A stretch of 64,000 nt of DNA, taken from NCBI GenBank assembly GCA_900095095.1, contig FMBT01000289.1:496001-560000 (forward strand), given 5' to 3'. This document shows, piece by piece, positions 9,929 to 19,228 of the stretch. Position numbers and translations under genes: made by a program. The DNA comes from Fragilariopsis cylindrus CCMP1102 (Eukaryota > Bacillariophyta > Bacillariophyceae > Bacillariales > Bacillariaceae). The notes beneath the pieces were generated by a model. The model saw nothing but the letters and a program-made list of their open reading frames with translations, was not told where the DNA came from and did not search any database. The stretch's first letter is position 1. The number at the start of each line of letters is the position of its first letter.

Positions 9929-12541
9929 ATGATGACTCATCGATACGGACAATCTAATAATAGTCTTGATAATGGTAATAATCATATGCATCGTGGTGGT
10001 GGGAATGAGAATGGTGAGAATGGTAGGAATACTAATGCGAATGGTTCTTATGGAAATAATTCTTCTTCTTCTTGTTATGATCAATCGTATTTTTATAAAT
10101 TACAAGAAGTACCACAATGGGATGCCTTACATAATGCTGCAGCAGAATTTCATTGTGATGAAAAATTACATTTGAGACATTTATGTAATGATACAGCACG
10201 TTGTTCTGGATTAACTGCTGTACATGTTTCCACATGGGCCTCATCCTCGTCATCATTATTATCAGGTGGCACAGGTGGAGGTACAGGAACAAACGGAGGA
10301 GGCGTGTGTAAAGATTGTACAAATATATCATCATCATCATCGGCACAACAATTAGGACTTATGGCATCATCATCCTACGATGATGGTACAATTCTTAATA
10401 TTAATGACGATACAGGTGATGATATATCACCACATCAGCAGGAGGTGTATTATAACAACAATCAAAATCAAAACCAGAATAATAATAGTAATAGTAGTCT
10501 GGATATAATTGATGAAATTGTACCCAATGATCAAAATAAACAATTATTACAATCACGACCATTTGATCGATCAAAAATTGTCTTAGATTATTCTCGTCAA
10601 CAGGTTACTGGCGAGACCATGGAATTATTATTTGATTTAGCCGATGCTGTACAATTTACCGAACGACGTGAAGCCTTCCGAAATGGTGAACATGTGAATG
10701 TCACAGAAAATAAGCCTGTCTTACATCATCTACTACGGATGCCAAAAGGATATGATTACCATAAAATTGCATTATCGCCATCCACATCATCCTCATTATC
10801 ACCAGGTACGGTACGAGATATGAGTATGGGATCACAATCATCATTCTCATCATTCTCATCCAATGGTGGTGGTGGTAAAACATTACCAACAACAATGCCA
10901 TCAGCAGGACAATATGCATCACGCAACTCTACTACTGCTATACCACCACCAGTGGATGATGCATTACAGGCAATCCATGATGTACGGGATCAGATTGAAA
11001 CATTTAGTCATCAAATCCGATCGGGTGAACAACATTCTCGAGGTGTGACCAATAAACGTATCACTGATACAATTGTTGTGTCATCCTCTGGTGGGATGCA
11101 TATTGGTACAGAATTTATACACAAAGCATTAAGTGCCGATTCACGTGCCTCTCAAGCAGCGGAAGGAAGAAACTTACATTTCTTATCAAATGTTGATCCT
11201 GTGGATACCTTCCTGGAAACATGTGATTTAGATCCAGAATGTACATTAGTGGTGGTCGTATCAAAAGATTTTTCAACTTCAATTGAATTATCCAATTTTC
11301 GTAGTATACGACAATGGTTAAATTCTAAATTATGTACAGCTATCATCGACGAAAACAACAACAACAACAACATCGATGGTACAAGTACTACTAGTGCCAC
11401 TACTGCTCCTCCTACCATTAATCGTACTCGAAGAAGAGGTGGTAATCCTTTCGCCGCCCCCGTTGTTGACAATGATAATGATGATGATGATGATGATGAT
11501 GATAATAACAAGAAGAAGAACGACATCAACAATAAAAATAAGGTAGGTGGTACTAGACATGTTGTTACAGAATCTGAAATTTCAGAAAGGCATATTGTTG
11601 CTGTTACTTGTGTAGATTCAACACAATCTTTGGGTATACCCGAAACGAACATATTTCGTATTTGGGACTGGATCATTGGACGCTTTTCTGTTACAAGTGC
11701 TGTGGGTATATTACCATTAAGTTTACAATATTCATATGAAATTGTGACAGAAGTTTTAAATGGTGCACATGATATGGATGAACATTTCTTTAATGCACCA
11801 TTACGTGATAATATACCTGTTTTACTAGGTTTATTAGGTGTATGGAATTCAACATTTATGGGTTATACGACACGTGCATTAATTCCATATTCAGTAGCAT
11901 TAAGTAAATTATCACCATACGTATCATTGGTTGATATGGAATCGAATGGCAAACGTGTTGCAATTGATGGATCTGAATTAATACATCCAGCTGGTGAAAT
12001 TAATTTAGGTGAACCTGGTGGGAATACAAATCATCCCTTTTTTCAACTTATGCATCAAGGTCGAGTGATCCCAGCAGACTTTATTGGATTTATGGAATCA
12101 CCACGTCCATTAGAACCATTACCAGGTGAAGCCGTATCGAATCATGATGAACTAATGAGTTACTTTTTTGGTCAACCTGATGCATTAGCGTACGGTAAAG
12201 AATTAATGGATTTAGTCCAAGAGGGTGTACCACCAGGATTACGTGAACATATGGTATTTTCAGGGAACCGTCCATCATCGAGTATTTTACTGACACGATT
12301 AGATCCATTTAGTATTGGTCAATTAGTCGCATTGTATGAACACCGAACAGCCGTACAAGGATTCTTATGGGGAATTAATAGTTTTGATCAATTCGGAATT
12401 GAATTAGGCCGTACAATGAGTAGTAAAATCCGGTATCAATTAGCGGCATCACGACGGACCGGTGCAACCGTCCAAGGTTTTAATCAATCAACAAGTAGCT
12501 TATTGGAAATTTATCTAGCTCATGGAAAACAGAACGCGTAA
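9929..12541 (+). CDS. Divergent phosphoglucose isomerase homologue (870 aa)
   Basis: A single-exon 870-residue protein, far longer than the usual 550-560. It aligns along its length with GPI: KIVLDYSRQQVTGETMELLF, NVTENKPVLHHLLRMP, IWDWIIGRFSV, LGEPGGNTNHPFFQLMHQG and NSFDQFGIELGR. Extra length comes from a Ser/Gly/Asn-rich N-terminus (1-70), inserts around 95-190 and 290-345, and a disordered Asn/Asp tract around 470-535. The GGSDLGP sugar-phosphate motif is changed to SGGMHIGTE, SKTFTT to SKDFST, and the signature lysine after VELG is Arg. Either the substrate differs, activity is weak, or it is a non-catalytic relative. A canonical GPI lies at 56404-58332. Confidence 0.88.
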   Translation: MMTHRYGQSNNSLDNGNNHMHRGGGNENGENGRNTNANGSYGNNSSSSCYDQSYFYKLQEVPQWDALHNAAAEFHCDEKLHLRHLCNDTARCSGLTAVHVSTWASSSSSLLSGGTGGGTGTNGGGVCKDCTNISSSSSAQQLGLMASSSYDDGTILNINDDTGDDISPHQQEVYYNNNQNQNQNNNSNSSLDIIDEIVPNDQNKQLLQSRPFDRSKIVLDYSRQQVTGETMELLFDLADAVQFTERREAFRNGEHVNVTENKPVLHHLLRMPKGYDYHKIALSPSTSSSLSPGTVRDMSMGSQSSFSSFSSNGGGGKTLPTTMPSAGQYASRNSTTAIPPPVDDALQAIHDVRDQIETFSHQIRSGEQHSRGVTNKRITDTIVVSSSGGMHIGTEFIHKALSADSRASQAAEGRNLHFLSNVDPVDTFLETCDLDPECTLVVVVSKDFSTSIELSNFRSIRQWLNSKLCTAIIDENNNNNNIDGTSTTSATTAPPTINRTRRRGGNPFAAPVVDNDNDDDDDDDDNNKKKNDINNKNKVGGTRHVVTESEISERHIVAVTCVDSTQSLGIPETNIFRIWDWIIGRFSVTSAVGILPLSLQYSYEIVTEVLNGAHDMDEHFFNAPLRDNIPVLLGLLGVWNSTFMGYTTRALIPYSVALSKLSPYVSLVDMESNGKRVAIDGSELIHPAGEINLGEPGGNTNHPFFQLMHQGRVIPADFIGFMESPRPLEPLPGEAVSNHDELMSYFFGQPDALAYGKELMDLVQEGVPPGLREHMVFSGNRPSSSILLTRLDPFSIGQLVALYEHRTAVQGFLWGINSFDQFGIELGRTMSSKIRYQLAASRRTGATVQGFNQSTSSLLEIYLAHGKQNA

Positions 12542-13762
12542 AATATAAAATGAAATATATATATAATATGAGGGTAGTCAATAAGAATATATTACGACTC
12601 TACGAAAACAACGATCTTGAAGAAGCGAGTAAGTCGAGTCAATCAAATCAAATCAACGCTATTTGACATCAGAACTATCATTATACGATACGATATAATG
12701 ATATTTATATAATATAAGACCACTACCATTCTCTACATAATTATTTGTTATTTTTATACCAATTGTTAGTGAATAGTACGTATCTCAAAGATCGTATTGC
12801 ATCTCATCTATATAGGACTACAATTTCCCTCCCCTCTTCTCAATTTACTTGCGCTTCCAAATCGTTGTCATCATAGGTTTGTTCTAATACTTTAATTTTA
12901 GTAGTCATCTTCGCTAATGCAGTCGCCATTATCAAGATTCAATTGATGACAAGCAGGGCAACAAGGCCAATCGCCTTAAAAAATAAATTCTGGACATGCC
13001 GGTGCCAGAACTCTCGCCATAACGGTCACTACCTGTGGCATTACACGAAGACTTTCCTCATCATGAGATTGCCATGACCGTGACATCTGGGACAAAATCC
13101 ATCTTTGCAGTAGGAGCATTAACAACAATCCCGGTGATGTTGATAGAGGGGAGAATCTACAAAGATTGCACGATGTTCGCGTAATGATAGTTTTTGTGCG
13201 ATGTCGCTTGATCGCCATCCGAGTCATGATGAAGCTGGGATTCAAAGAAAATTCATCGATGGATAGATGAAAGGATGGACCGAATAAAGGTGGGACACAA
13301 ATATTTGTAGATGAACCTACCGAAAAAGGATAGACAAAATGAAAGTAAAGGACAAAGTTTAGCGCTTGTTTGTCCGAAGAATTCCGGTGTTCAGAATTTG
13401 TTTTCAAAAAAGCGTATCGACGTCTAAAAAAAGTCCTGAATGACACAGGAACTGTAGCAGCATATTTCATCTATTTATTTATATGCATGTTTCATTTGGA
13501 ACTATATAATTTTACAAAAACCGTCAGTATTTCGTTTTGGTTTTGAATCCGTAACAATTGATACCCCCAATGGATCTGAATCAAAAAAATCCTGTCAATC
13601 AAAAATATGAAATACTCATTAGTGTTTGGTTTGACTTCCGGCGCGAAGTTTGCCATCATATACAATCCGATCTATACTATACTACCATTTTAGTAATGAA
13701 GGAATGAATGAATAAGAAAATGTTACTGTACTGTACCGTGTTTATTTATTTCTATGATTATA
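12542..13762. other. Spacer with one doubtful minus-strand ORF
   Basis: An ATG-initiated 164-residue frame runs 13470-12976 on the minus strand. Its product (Arg- and Ser-rich, no recognised domain, no clear low-complexity bias) has no family I know, and it overlaps no other evidence. It may be a decayed gene. Otherwise I see nothing here. Confidence 0.3.
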
Positions 13763-14404
13763 TTAGAGCAGCCGGGCTTGTTGCAATTCGAAATATAACA
13801 CCACGAAAGATCCCACCAATCCCGCCGTCACTGCGACCACTGCGACGATTGGATCGATGGCGTTTTTGTCTTGTTGTAGGGTGGTGCTTATTGGCGTCGT
13901 CTCTGTCGTCTCGCCAGTAGTACCATCGAACGACGACGTGACGACCTCGACGACGACACCGTCTTCTTGGTGAGTAGTAGTATTGTCATTGTCAGCGTCG
14001 TCTCCCTTGTTCACGTCATCGTCGACGTCATCGCTATTGTTGTTGTTCGATGCCAGTCGCAGAACTGCAACTCCAAGTTGTTGTTGCTGCTGCTGCTTGC
14101 CGAAATGGCGATTCGTGTCTCGTGGATGCAGCAGGAGCACTCGCAATCGCACTGTGTCTCCTCCCGGCGTTGTTGTTTTCGGTGTTGTACTTTTCGGCAT
14201 CGCGATAGACGACAACGATGTCCGAGAAACAAATCCTTCCACCGTCATTCCTCCCAACAAACAGCACCTACGAGAATCATTATTGTACCATATCGTAAAC
14301 AACACACACACGGTGAGATGGACATCATGCGAATAAATCAAATCAAATCCATTCATCCATTCATCCATCCATCCATCCACCCGGAGTGTAACATACATCG
14401 CCAT
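13763..14404 (-). CDS. Hypothetical protein with C-terminal membrane anchor
   Basis: 213 residues from the first ATG at 14404. The N-terminal half has a short Gln run after RDTNRHFGK. The middle is acidic (DDVDDDVNKGDDADNDN). The last 30 residues form one convincing membrane helix (IVAVVAVTAGLVGSFVVLYF) followed by a short tail. The beginning may be mis-set: a GTGTGTG...TCGTAG segment near 14265-14310 could be an intron, placing the true start elsewhere. I know no family. The neighbouring spacer 14405-14878 shows nothing else. Confidence 0.45.
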   Translation of the reverse strand: MAMYVTLRVDGWMDEWMNGFDLIYSHDVHLTVCVLFTIWYNNDSRRCCLLGGMTVEGFVSRTSLSSIAMPKSTTPKTTTPGGDTVRLRVLLLHPRDTNRHFGKQQQQQQLGVAVLRLASNNNNSDDVDDDVNKGDDADNDNTTTHQEDGVVVEVVTSSFDGTTGETTETTPISTTLQQDKNAIDPIVAVVAVTAGLVGSFVVLYFELQQARLL

Positions 14405-14878
14405 GCAGTTGGAGTTTGACACAGTACTGAGGATGACTTACTTACCCCACGCCGAACGCTATCGTTTTCAAAATTGGCGTCATGCTGATAATTCAATGCT
14501 TATTAGAAGCTGTAGAGTACTGTAGAGCGAATTAAATGTAATCGATTGGATTGGATTGGATTATATGATTGTTGTTGGATTGGATTGGGTTACAGGTTGG
14601 TGTCTCCGTTGAATGATGATGAAAGTAACACAAAGTTATAAAGCACGACTGGAAAAAAATCCAACATAATACCTACTACTGCATTCCTTGTGGAACAGCA
14701 GAGAGATACTGTACATCACTTGTTACTATCTACGCCAGCCATTATGACCATGATGACAATGGGAAAATACTACTGATTATATTATCTCAATTTAACTACA
14801 AGTAGTCAATGGTAAATGGAACAAGGAAAATTCTGATTTGTTTCAGTTCTCCTTCTGAGGAGGTACACAAGAGGGGGG

Positions 14879-14948
14879 CACAGGTGTTCATTTTTTAATT
14901 AAAAAACTTTTGAATTTTTTTTTCTGGCTACAATAAGGTTCAGGTTTT
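14879..14948 (+). repeat. Left terminal inverted repeat of the RAG1-like element
   Basis: Parts: outer 11-mer 14879-14889; A/T-only spacer 14890-14906 (17 bp); CTTTTGAA 14907-14914; six T; inner 28-base block 14921-14948. Up to 15439 the sequence holds no gene; a 95-residue minus-strand frame here merely crosses the terminal repeat. Confidence 0.88.
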
Positions 14949-15439
14949 CGCCAATATTAAAAAAAAGTCTCGCCTCGCGCGCTGTTTTTTGAAAAAAAAA
15001 CGGTATTTTCGATGATCGATTGTATGGTGTAACCATACCTTTATGTATACGATCATATACTATAATTATACCTACTACAATTTTTTGATCAAGAATAAAA
15101 AATAATTTTGGAGTTGACGCGATTGCGAATGTAAAATAACAATAGCAAATAAGAAGGAGACACATCAACAAGTCAAACAACATCAAAAATGAACAAAGAT
15201 GACGAATTCACCTTCTATTTGGGTGCTTAGAGAAAACTACAATGAAACAAATTTAGAACAACTGTAGCATGTAATGGTGATAGGTCTAATTTTACTGCTA
15301 TATTTAAATTCCATTCCTTGCAGAATGTGTCGAATTTTTCCATTTTTAAATTATTTTCCACTCCTTATTTCAACAACAACAACAACTAGTGATAGTAGTG
15401 TAACATATGTCTTGACAATGGCACTATGGTGTTGAAATC

Positions 15440-15994
15440 TTAGCTGATGAAGCTAGCTTGCTGCGAAAAATGCTGATCTTCATCGTATGAGTCGTCATCG
15501 GAATCAAACTCGAGCGTAGAGGAAGGCAAATCGGTAACAGTGTCACCATCTTCTTCTTCATCACCATCAGTACTATCATCACCATCGATACCATTGAGTA
15601 ACTTGTAAGTTTCAGTATTCATATGTGTCAGCATACCTTGAGCGACGTGCATTGGCTCTCCATGATGGAGCTCTCCATTGAATCCATCAGCAGCAGCAGC
15701 AGCTGTAGCAGCAGCGACAGCTGCGGCTTCATCATCATTGATAATACTGGCAGCAACAACATCAGCTGGTGGAACAACTCCCCGAATTAATTGACGTTTT
15801 GTTTCTTCCAATCCGAAGGAATCAAAAGCTTGTTCAAGATCTTCCTCAAAGCCATCGTAATCGGCAGAACAGAACAATACACCATCTAATGTGATGTGAA
15901 CTTTGCCTGTGAAGTTTTGAATATTGTAGGTAACACACTTCTTATCATTATTCAACGTCGAAAGTGGAATGAAGAATGGATGGAAGTTTGACAT
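15440..15994 (-). CDS. Passenger protein sharing a transposase active-site segment
   Basis: 184 residues, ATG at 15994. The N-terminal third (TYNIQNFTGKVHITLDGV) looks like a small beta-rich domain. An Ala run follows. Around residues 112-137 it reads HHGEPMHVAQGMLTHMNTET, closely matching the transposase segment HTGEPMHVSQGCNTHLTEE around its H1019. The tail is very acidic (Asp/Glu). It may derive from a duplicated transposase fragment, and could act as a regulator or competitor. That role is inference. Confidence 0.7.
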   Translation of the reverse strand: MSNFHPFFIPLSTLNNDKKCVTYNIQNFTGKVHITLDGVLFCSADYDGFEEDLEQAFDSFGLEETKRQLIRGVVPPADVVAASIINDDEAAAVAAATAAAAADGFNGELHHGEPMHVAQGMLTHMNTETYKLLNGIDGDDSTDGDEEEDGDTVTDLPSSTLEFDSDDDSYDEDQHFSQQASFIS

Positions 15995-16423
15995 GGTGTT
16001 GATTCTGCTTTGAAATGGGATGTGATGTACAGTGATATGTTTATGTATTCGTTTTTATTATGAGGAAGAGATGATACGAAAAAAGAAAGGGGGTTGAATC
16101 GATTCAAATAAAAGTACAATATCGACCAACTCCATTTCTATTCTTTGTTCAACTCAAATTTTTGTTCCACTCCAAATTTTTGTTTCATTCCAAATTTACA
16201 GTTCAAATATTTGATTAATAATGAATTCAAATATTAAATAGATAGATTCACGACGGACTGCTATTATTCGTTAATAATTCAGTTCGACTCAACCAATTAT
16301 TTGTACTACTACCATTAAATCAATTGTATCAATGAGAAAACATATCAACATTAACATCATACCGAATCAACACACTTTCATAATAAAATAGTAAATAATA
16401 AACAAACGATTAGTAATACTAAA
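15995..16423. other. Divergent spacer between two passenger genes
   Basis: AT-rich, without coding frame. It lies between divergently transcribed genes and probably carries both promoters. Repeated AAATTTTTGTT-like words occur at 16145-16200. Confidence 0.4.
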
Positions 16424-16789
16424 ATGACTGCAACATTAACAACATTTGGATCACCACTATGCTCCCGCAAAGGTCCACACGACAGTATTGATAGTGAAGG
16501 ATTCTTTTTTGTTGATGATGGTATGATTGTAGTCCACCATGAACTAAAAATGATTGGTATTTTCGAGAATGCAGACATTATTAGAAGTGCTCCTGTATTA
16601 GAAATCAATCTTACAACAGCAACTCAAATCACATTCAAGAAGATTCGAAGCAGCAATAATACTTTTGCAGGAGGTCGGGTTCGAATTACTGGCATCTTTG
16701 ATAGAGGATATGAAGAAACTGTTACTATTAAAATGTACACAGATGAATACAAACGTCTTGGACGATTACTTCGTGGCCTTGGTATCTAA
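16424..16789 (+). CDS. Small passenger protein, unknown
   Basis: 121 residues, clean ATG start, no low complexity. The sequence is rich in beta-strand-forming residues (GFFFVDDGMIVVHHELKMIG, VRITGIFDRGYEETVTIKM), suggesting a compact all-beta fold. I recognise no family. It is divergent from the 15440-15994 gene and lies just before a 138-bp repeat. Confidence 0.6.
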   Translation: MTATLTTFGSPLCSRKGPHDSIDSEGFFFVDDGMIVVHHELKMIGIFENADIIRSAPVLEINLTTATQITFKKIRSSNNTFAGGRVRITGIFDRGYEETVTIKMYTDEYKRLGRLLRGLGI

Positions 16790-16920
16790 CAATAAGTTGA
16801 TACGATATTTGATACTATGTATATTGTATTAAAATCAACATTTAATCTAGTCAGTCATTATAAAATTTATTTAACTATATTAATGTTAAAATACAATTCC
16901 TACAACTCAATTGCATATAT

Positions 16921-17058
16921 ATCATCGTATTTTAATACTAGTTCTAGCATTCCTTTGTTTATATTATATGTGTGCTTATACAGATGACGGTGGATTCGGT
17001 GGGTTCTTTGTATCCTTCATTATATATATTCACCAGCACTTGTTATTCTTATTGTTCT
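16921..17058. repeat. Copy A of a 138-bp direct repeat
   Basis: Nearly the same sequence recurs at 19014-19153 in the same orientation, about 2.09 kb away. Each copy precedes the 3' end of a minus-strand gene whose coding sequence shares further short blocks, so the repeat marks a duplicated module. It contains the core CAGATGACGGTGGATTCGGT. Confidence 0.88.
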
Positions 17059-17122
17059 TTTCGATTGTAATCATCTGGTTGTATTATAGTAACTTATAAA
17101 CCAGTGGGGCAAAGAGAGGTGC

Positions 17123-17593
17123 TTATACATATATGATTCGAGTACAATAACTACAAGTACAATGGATGGTGGTGTGACAATGACGGCAATGGCAGCAATG
17201 AATGCAATGATTAACTTGACATTCCAAACAGCAATATGCAACTACTACTCGACATCTGGAACATTGACCCCGTAGTACCTCTACATCACGTGCAACTTTG
17301 TTGCAGTTTTCACAAACAAACTGGACCATCATCTGCTCATTCAGCATTGGGCACCTTCGGTTCTCGGCAACAGCAGCAATGTCAACTGCTTCATTGATAG
17401 CATCATTCTTCTGATCATCATTGTTAGATCTGATATCATTACCACCATAACCTCCCAATTCTTCATCTAACAGTACTGTCCGTTCTTCAAATTTTCGATC
17501 AGGCATGTCCCATAATGCTCGGTCGTCGAGTAGGTGAAAAGTATTCTCCATCTCCTCCTCCATCTTTTTCTTTGCCAGCATTGCCTTCATCAT
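17123..17593 (-). CDS. Cys/His-rich zinc-binding passenger protein
   Basis: 156 residues, ATG at 17593. The first half is charged and partly helical (KAMLAKKKMEEEMENTF). The second half has at least sixteen Cys plus many His in CxxC pairs (CENCNKVARDVEVLRGQCSRC, here split as CENC-x14-CSRC, then CCLEC, HCIHCCHCRHC, CTCSYC), implying several zinc sites as in RING, MYND or zinc-ribbon folds; I cannot choose. The block AAVAENRR is shared with the 19229-20581 gene, so the two are related by duplication. Confidence 0.65.
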   Translation of the reverse strand: MMKAMLAKKKMEEEMENTFHLLDDRALWDMPDRKFEERTVLLDEELGGYGGNDIRSNNDDQKNDAINEAVDIAAVAENRRCPMLNEQMMVQFVCENCNKVARDVEVLRGQCSRCRVVVAYCCLECQVNHCIHCCHCRHCHTTIHCTCSYCTRIIYV

Positions 17594-18224
17594 CTTGATT
17601 GCTTTTTAATTTGAATTCAAATTATATTATGACTACAACCACATCTGTTTTGTACTGCTTTATTTAAACAAAGAAATTCGATCGACGAGAAGGGCATGGG
17701 AAATTAAATCATTCCATTAACACAACCGCATCACAGGCCATTCCACTAGAATGATAAATATATCTGCTATTAAGATACTCTCAAAGCACCAAGGTACTCT
17801 CCGTTTTCATCAATGCATTGTCTTCGACGTCAAACAATACGTTCTTCCTTATCTTTCCTTGCTTTTTATGTGTTGAAGATTTACGTCTTGTTCATCGTCG
17901 AAGACAACACATAAATTACAAACACTCCGAAAATAATAAGGTATGACCAATATTCGACTAGCTCGATCACTTTTTTTAATTATATTTTTGATTTCAAATT
18001 TTGTCAAAAATCGAAGAATTTATCAAATTCCACGTAGAATTCTACAGGCACGTGCAGTACTGAAACTGACTTCAAAGGGGGTAGTACACAAATTTTGAAG
18101 AAGACAGACACTTAACAGATAAAATAAAAAAACTATAATAGATCTCATTAGAGTACAACCCTGTCGCCATATCGGTTATTCAATTACTATTATTTATACT
18201 GTATTTAATTTAATATCATCGACA
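17594..18224. other. Spacer with inverted repeat
   Basis: No gene. Short inverted repeats lie at about 17815-17920: TGTCTTCGACG near 17818 with CGTCGAAGACA near 17898, and TTTATGTGTTG with CAACACATAAA. Confidence 0.45.
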
Positions 18225-18560
18225 ATGGCGAAAAGAAAAGCTGATACCTGTAAGAAACCTAGTAGGCGCTCAAAGCGTCTTCAGGATGCGAAGGAGAAGG
18301 AGAAGGAGAAGAAAACGGCAGAAGAAGTGAAGATTACGGATTATATTTCATCAGATGGAGGTCTAACATATGATAATATAATAATTCCAACAATCCCAAC
18401 AGGAGTTTATCATCACCCAACCCACAATACTTTGGTCCAAACTAATATGGGTCCGGTAATCTTATTAGCGTCGTCGTTAAGTACAAGACATACCGGTAAT
18501 GGTCCAATCAACCTACCGTTATCAGACGGAGGTCTGGTATCAGATAAAACAATCTTATAA
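18225..18560 (+). CDS. Small basic passenger protein
   Basis: 111 residues from ATG at 18225. Residues 1-33 are strongly basic (MAKRKADTCKKPSRRSKRLQ, then Lys/Glu repeats), like a nuclear signal or DNA-contacting tail. The remainder is neutral and beta-rich, with the repeated phrase SDGGL at residues about 43 and 101. No family is recognised. Its opening resembles the start of the 19229-20581 product (MAPKRKA), possibly by chance. Confidence 0.5.
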   Translation: MAKRKADTCKKPSRRSKRLQDAKEKEKEKKTAEEVKITDYISSDGGLTYDNIIIPTIPTGVYHHPTHNTLVQTNMGPVILLASSLSTRHTGNGPINLPLSDGGLVSDKTIL

Positions 18561-19228
18561 GAAATCCCGGGAAGAGTTACTGTAATATGAATCATAGAAA
18601 AAAATGGAATAGAAATCGTATATAAGCTCTAGATTAGATCGATTTTATATTTCACATTTTTTGCACCTCTATAACAGCTTTAGTAGTAGTATTAGTACAA
18701 AATAGTAGTATCAATGGAATTTTTTCAATGTCCTTTAGTATGTTTTCTTTGCCATAGTCACACATTGCTGTTTTGATGAGGCTACGATATATTTGAAAAT
18801 AAAAAATAAAATAAAAAACATGCTAAAAATACTGATAGATCTACTCAATTGTGGCTAAATCTAAATATATAGAATTGATCGTAACACACTGCACATTCTA
18901 CTATACCTCCCCTTTTCTAAGAGTAGTGTACATCATACAAAACATCATCTCCAGTGAAACATATATATATATATATCCTATACTACCTATAACTGAAGTA
19001 CGTTAGTTTTCATATCATTATATTTTAATACTAGTTCTAGCATTCCTTTGTTTATATTTTATATGTGTGCTTATACAGATGACGGTGGATTCGGTCGATT
19101 CTTTGTACCCTTCATTATATATAGTCACCAGCACTTGTTATTCTTATTGTTCTCATCTTGTTTGTTTTGTACTATATATTATTATACTGTTGTTTCATTT
19201 TTTCATTTACTTTCCACTATCATTTTCT
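18561..19228. repeat. Spacer holding copy B of the 138-bp direct repeat
   Basis: Copy B is 19014-19153, matching 16921-17058 with few differences. The rest is AT-rich with an (AT)n tract at 18960-18975. No gene is seen. Confidence 0.8.

Noticed and set aside
12976-13470. 164-residue minus-strand ORF as a gene
   Set aside because: It has an ATG but no family features or supporting context; it was kept only as a note in the spacer.
14899-15186. 95-residue minus-strand frame near the left end of the large element
   Set aside because: It runs through the terminal inverted repeat, and its C-terminal peptide is simply the translated repeat.
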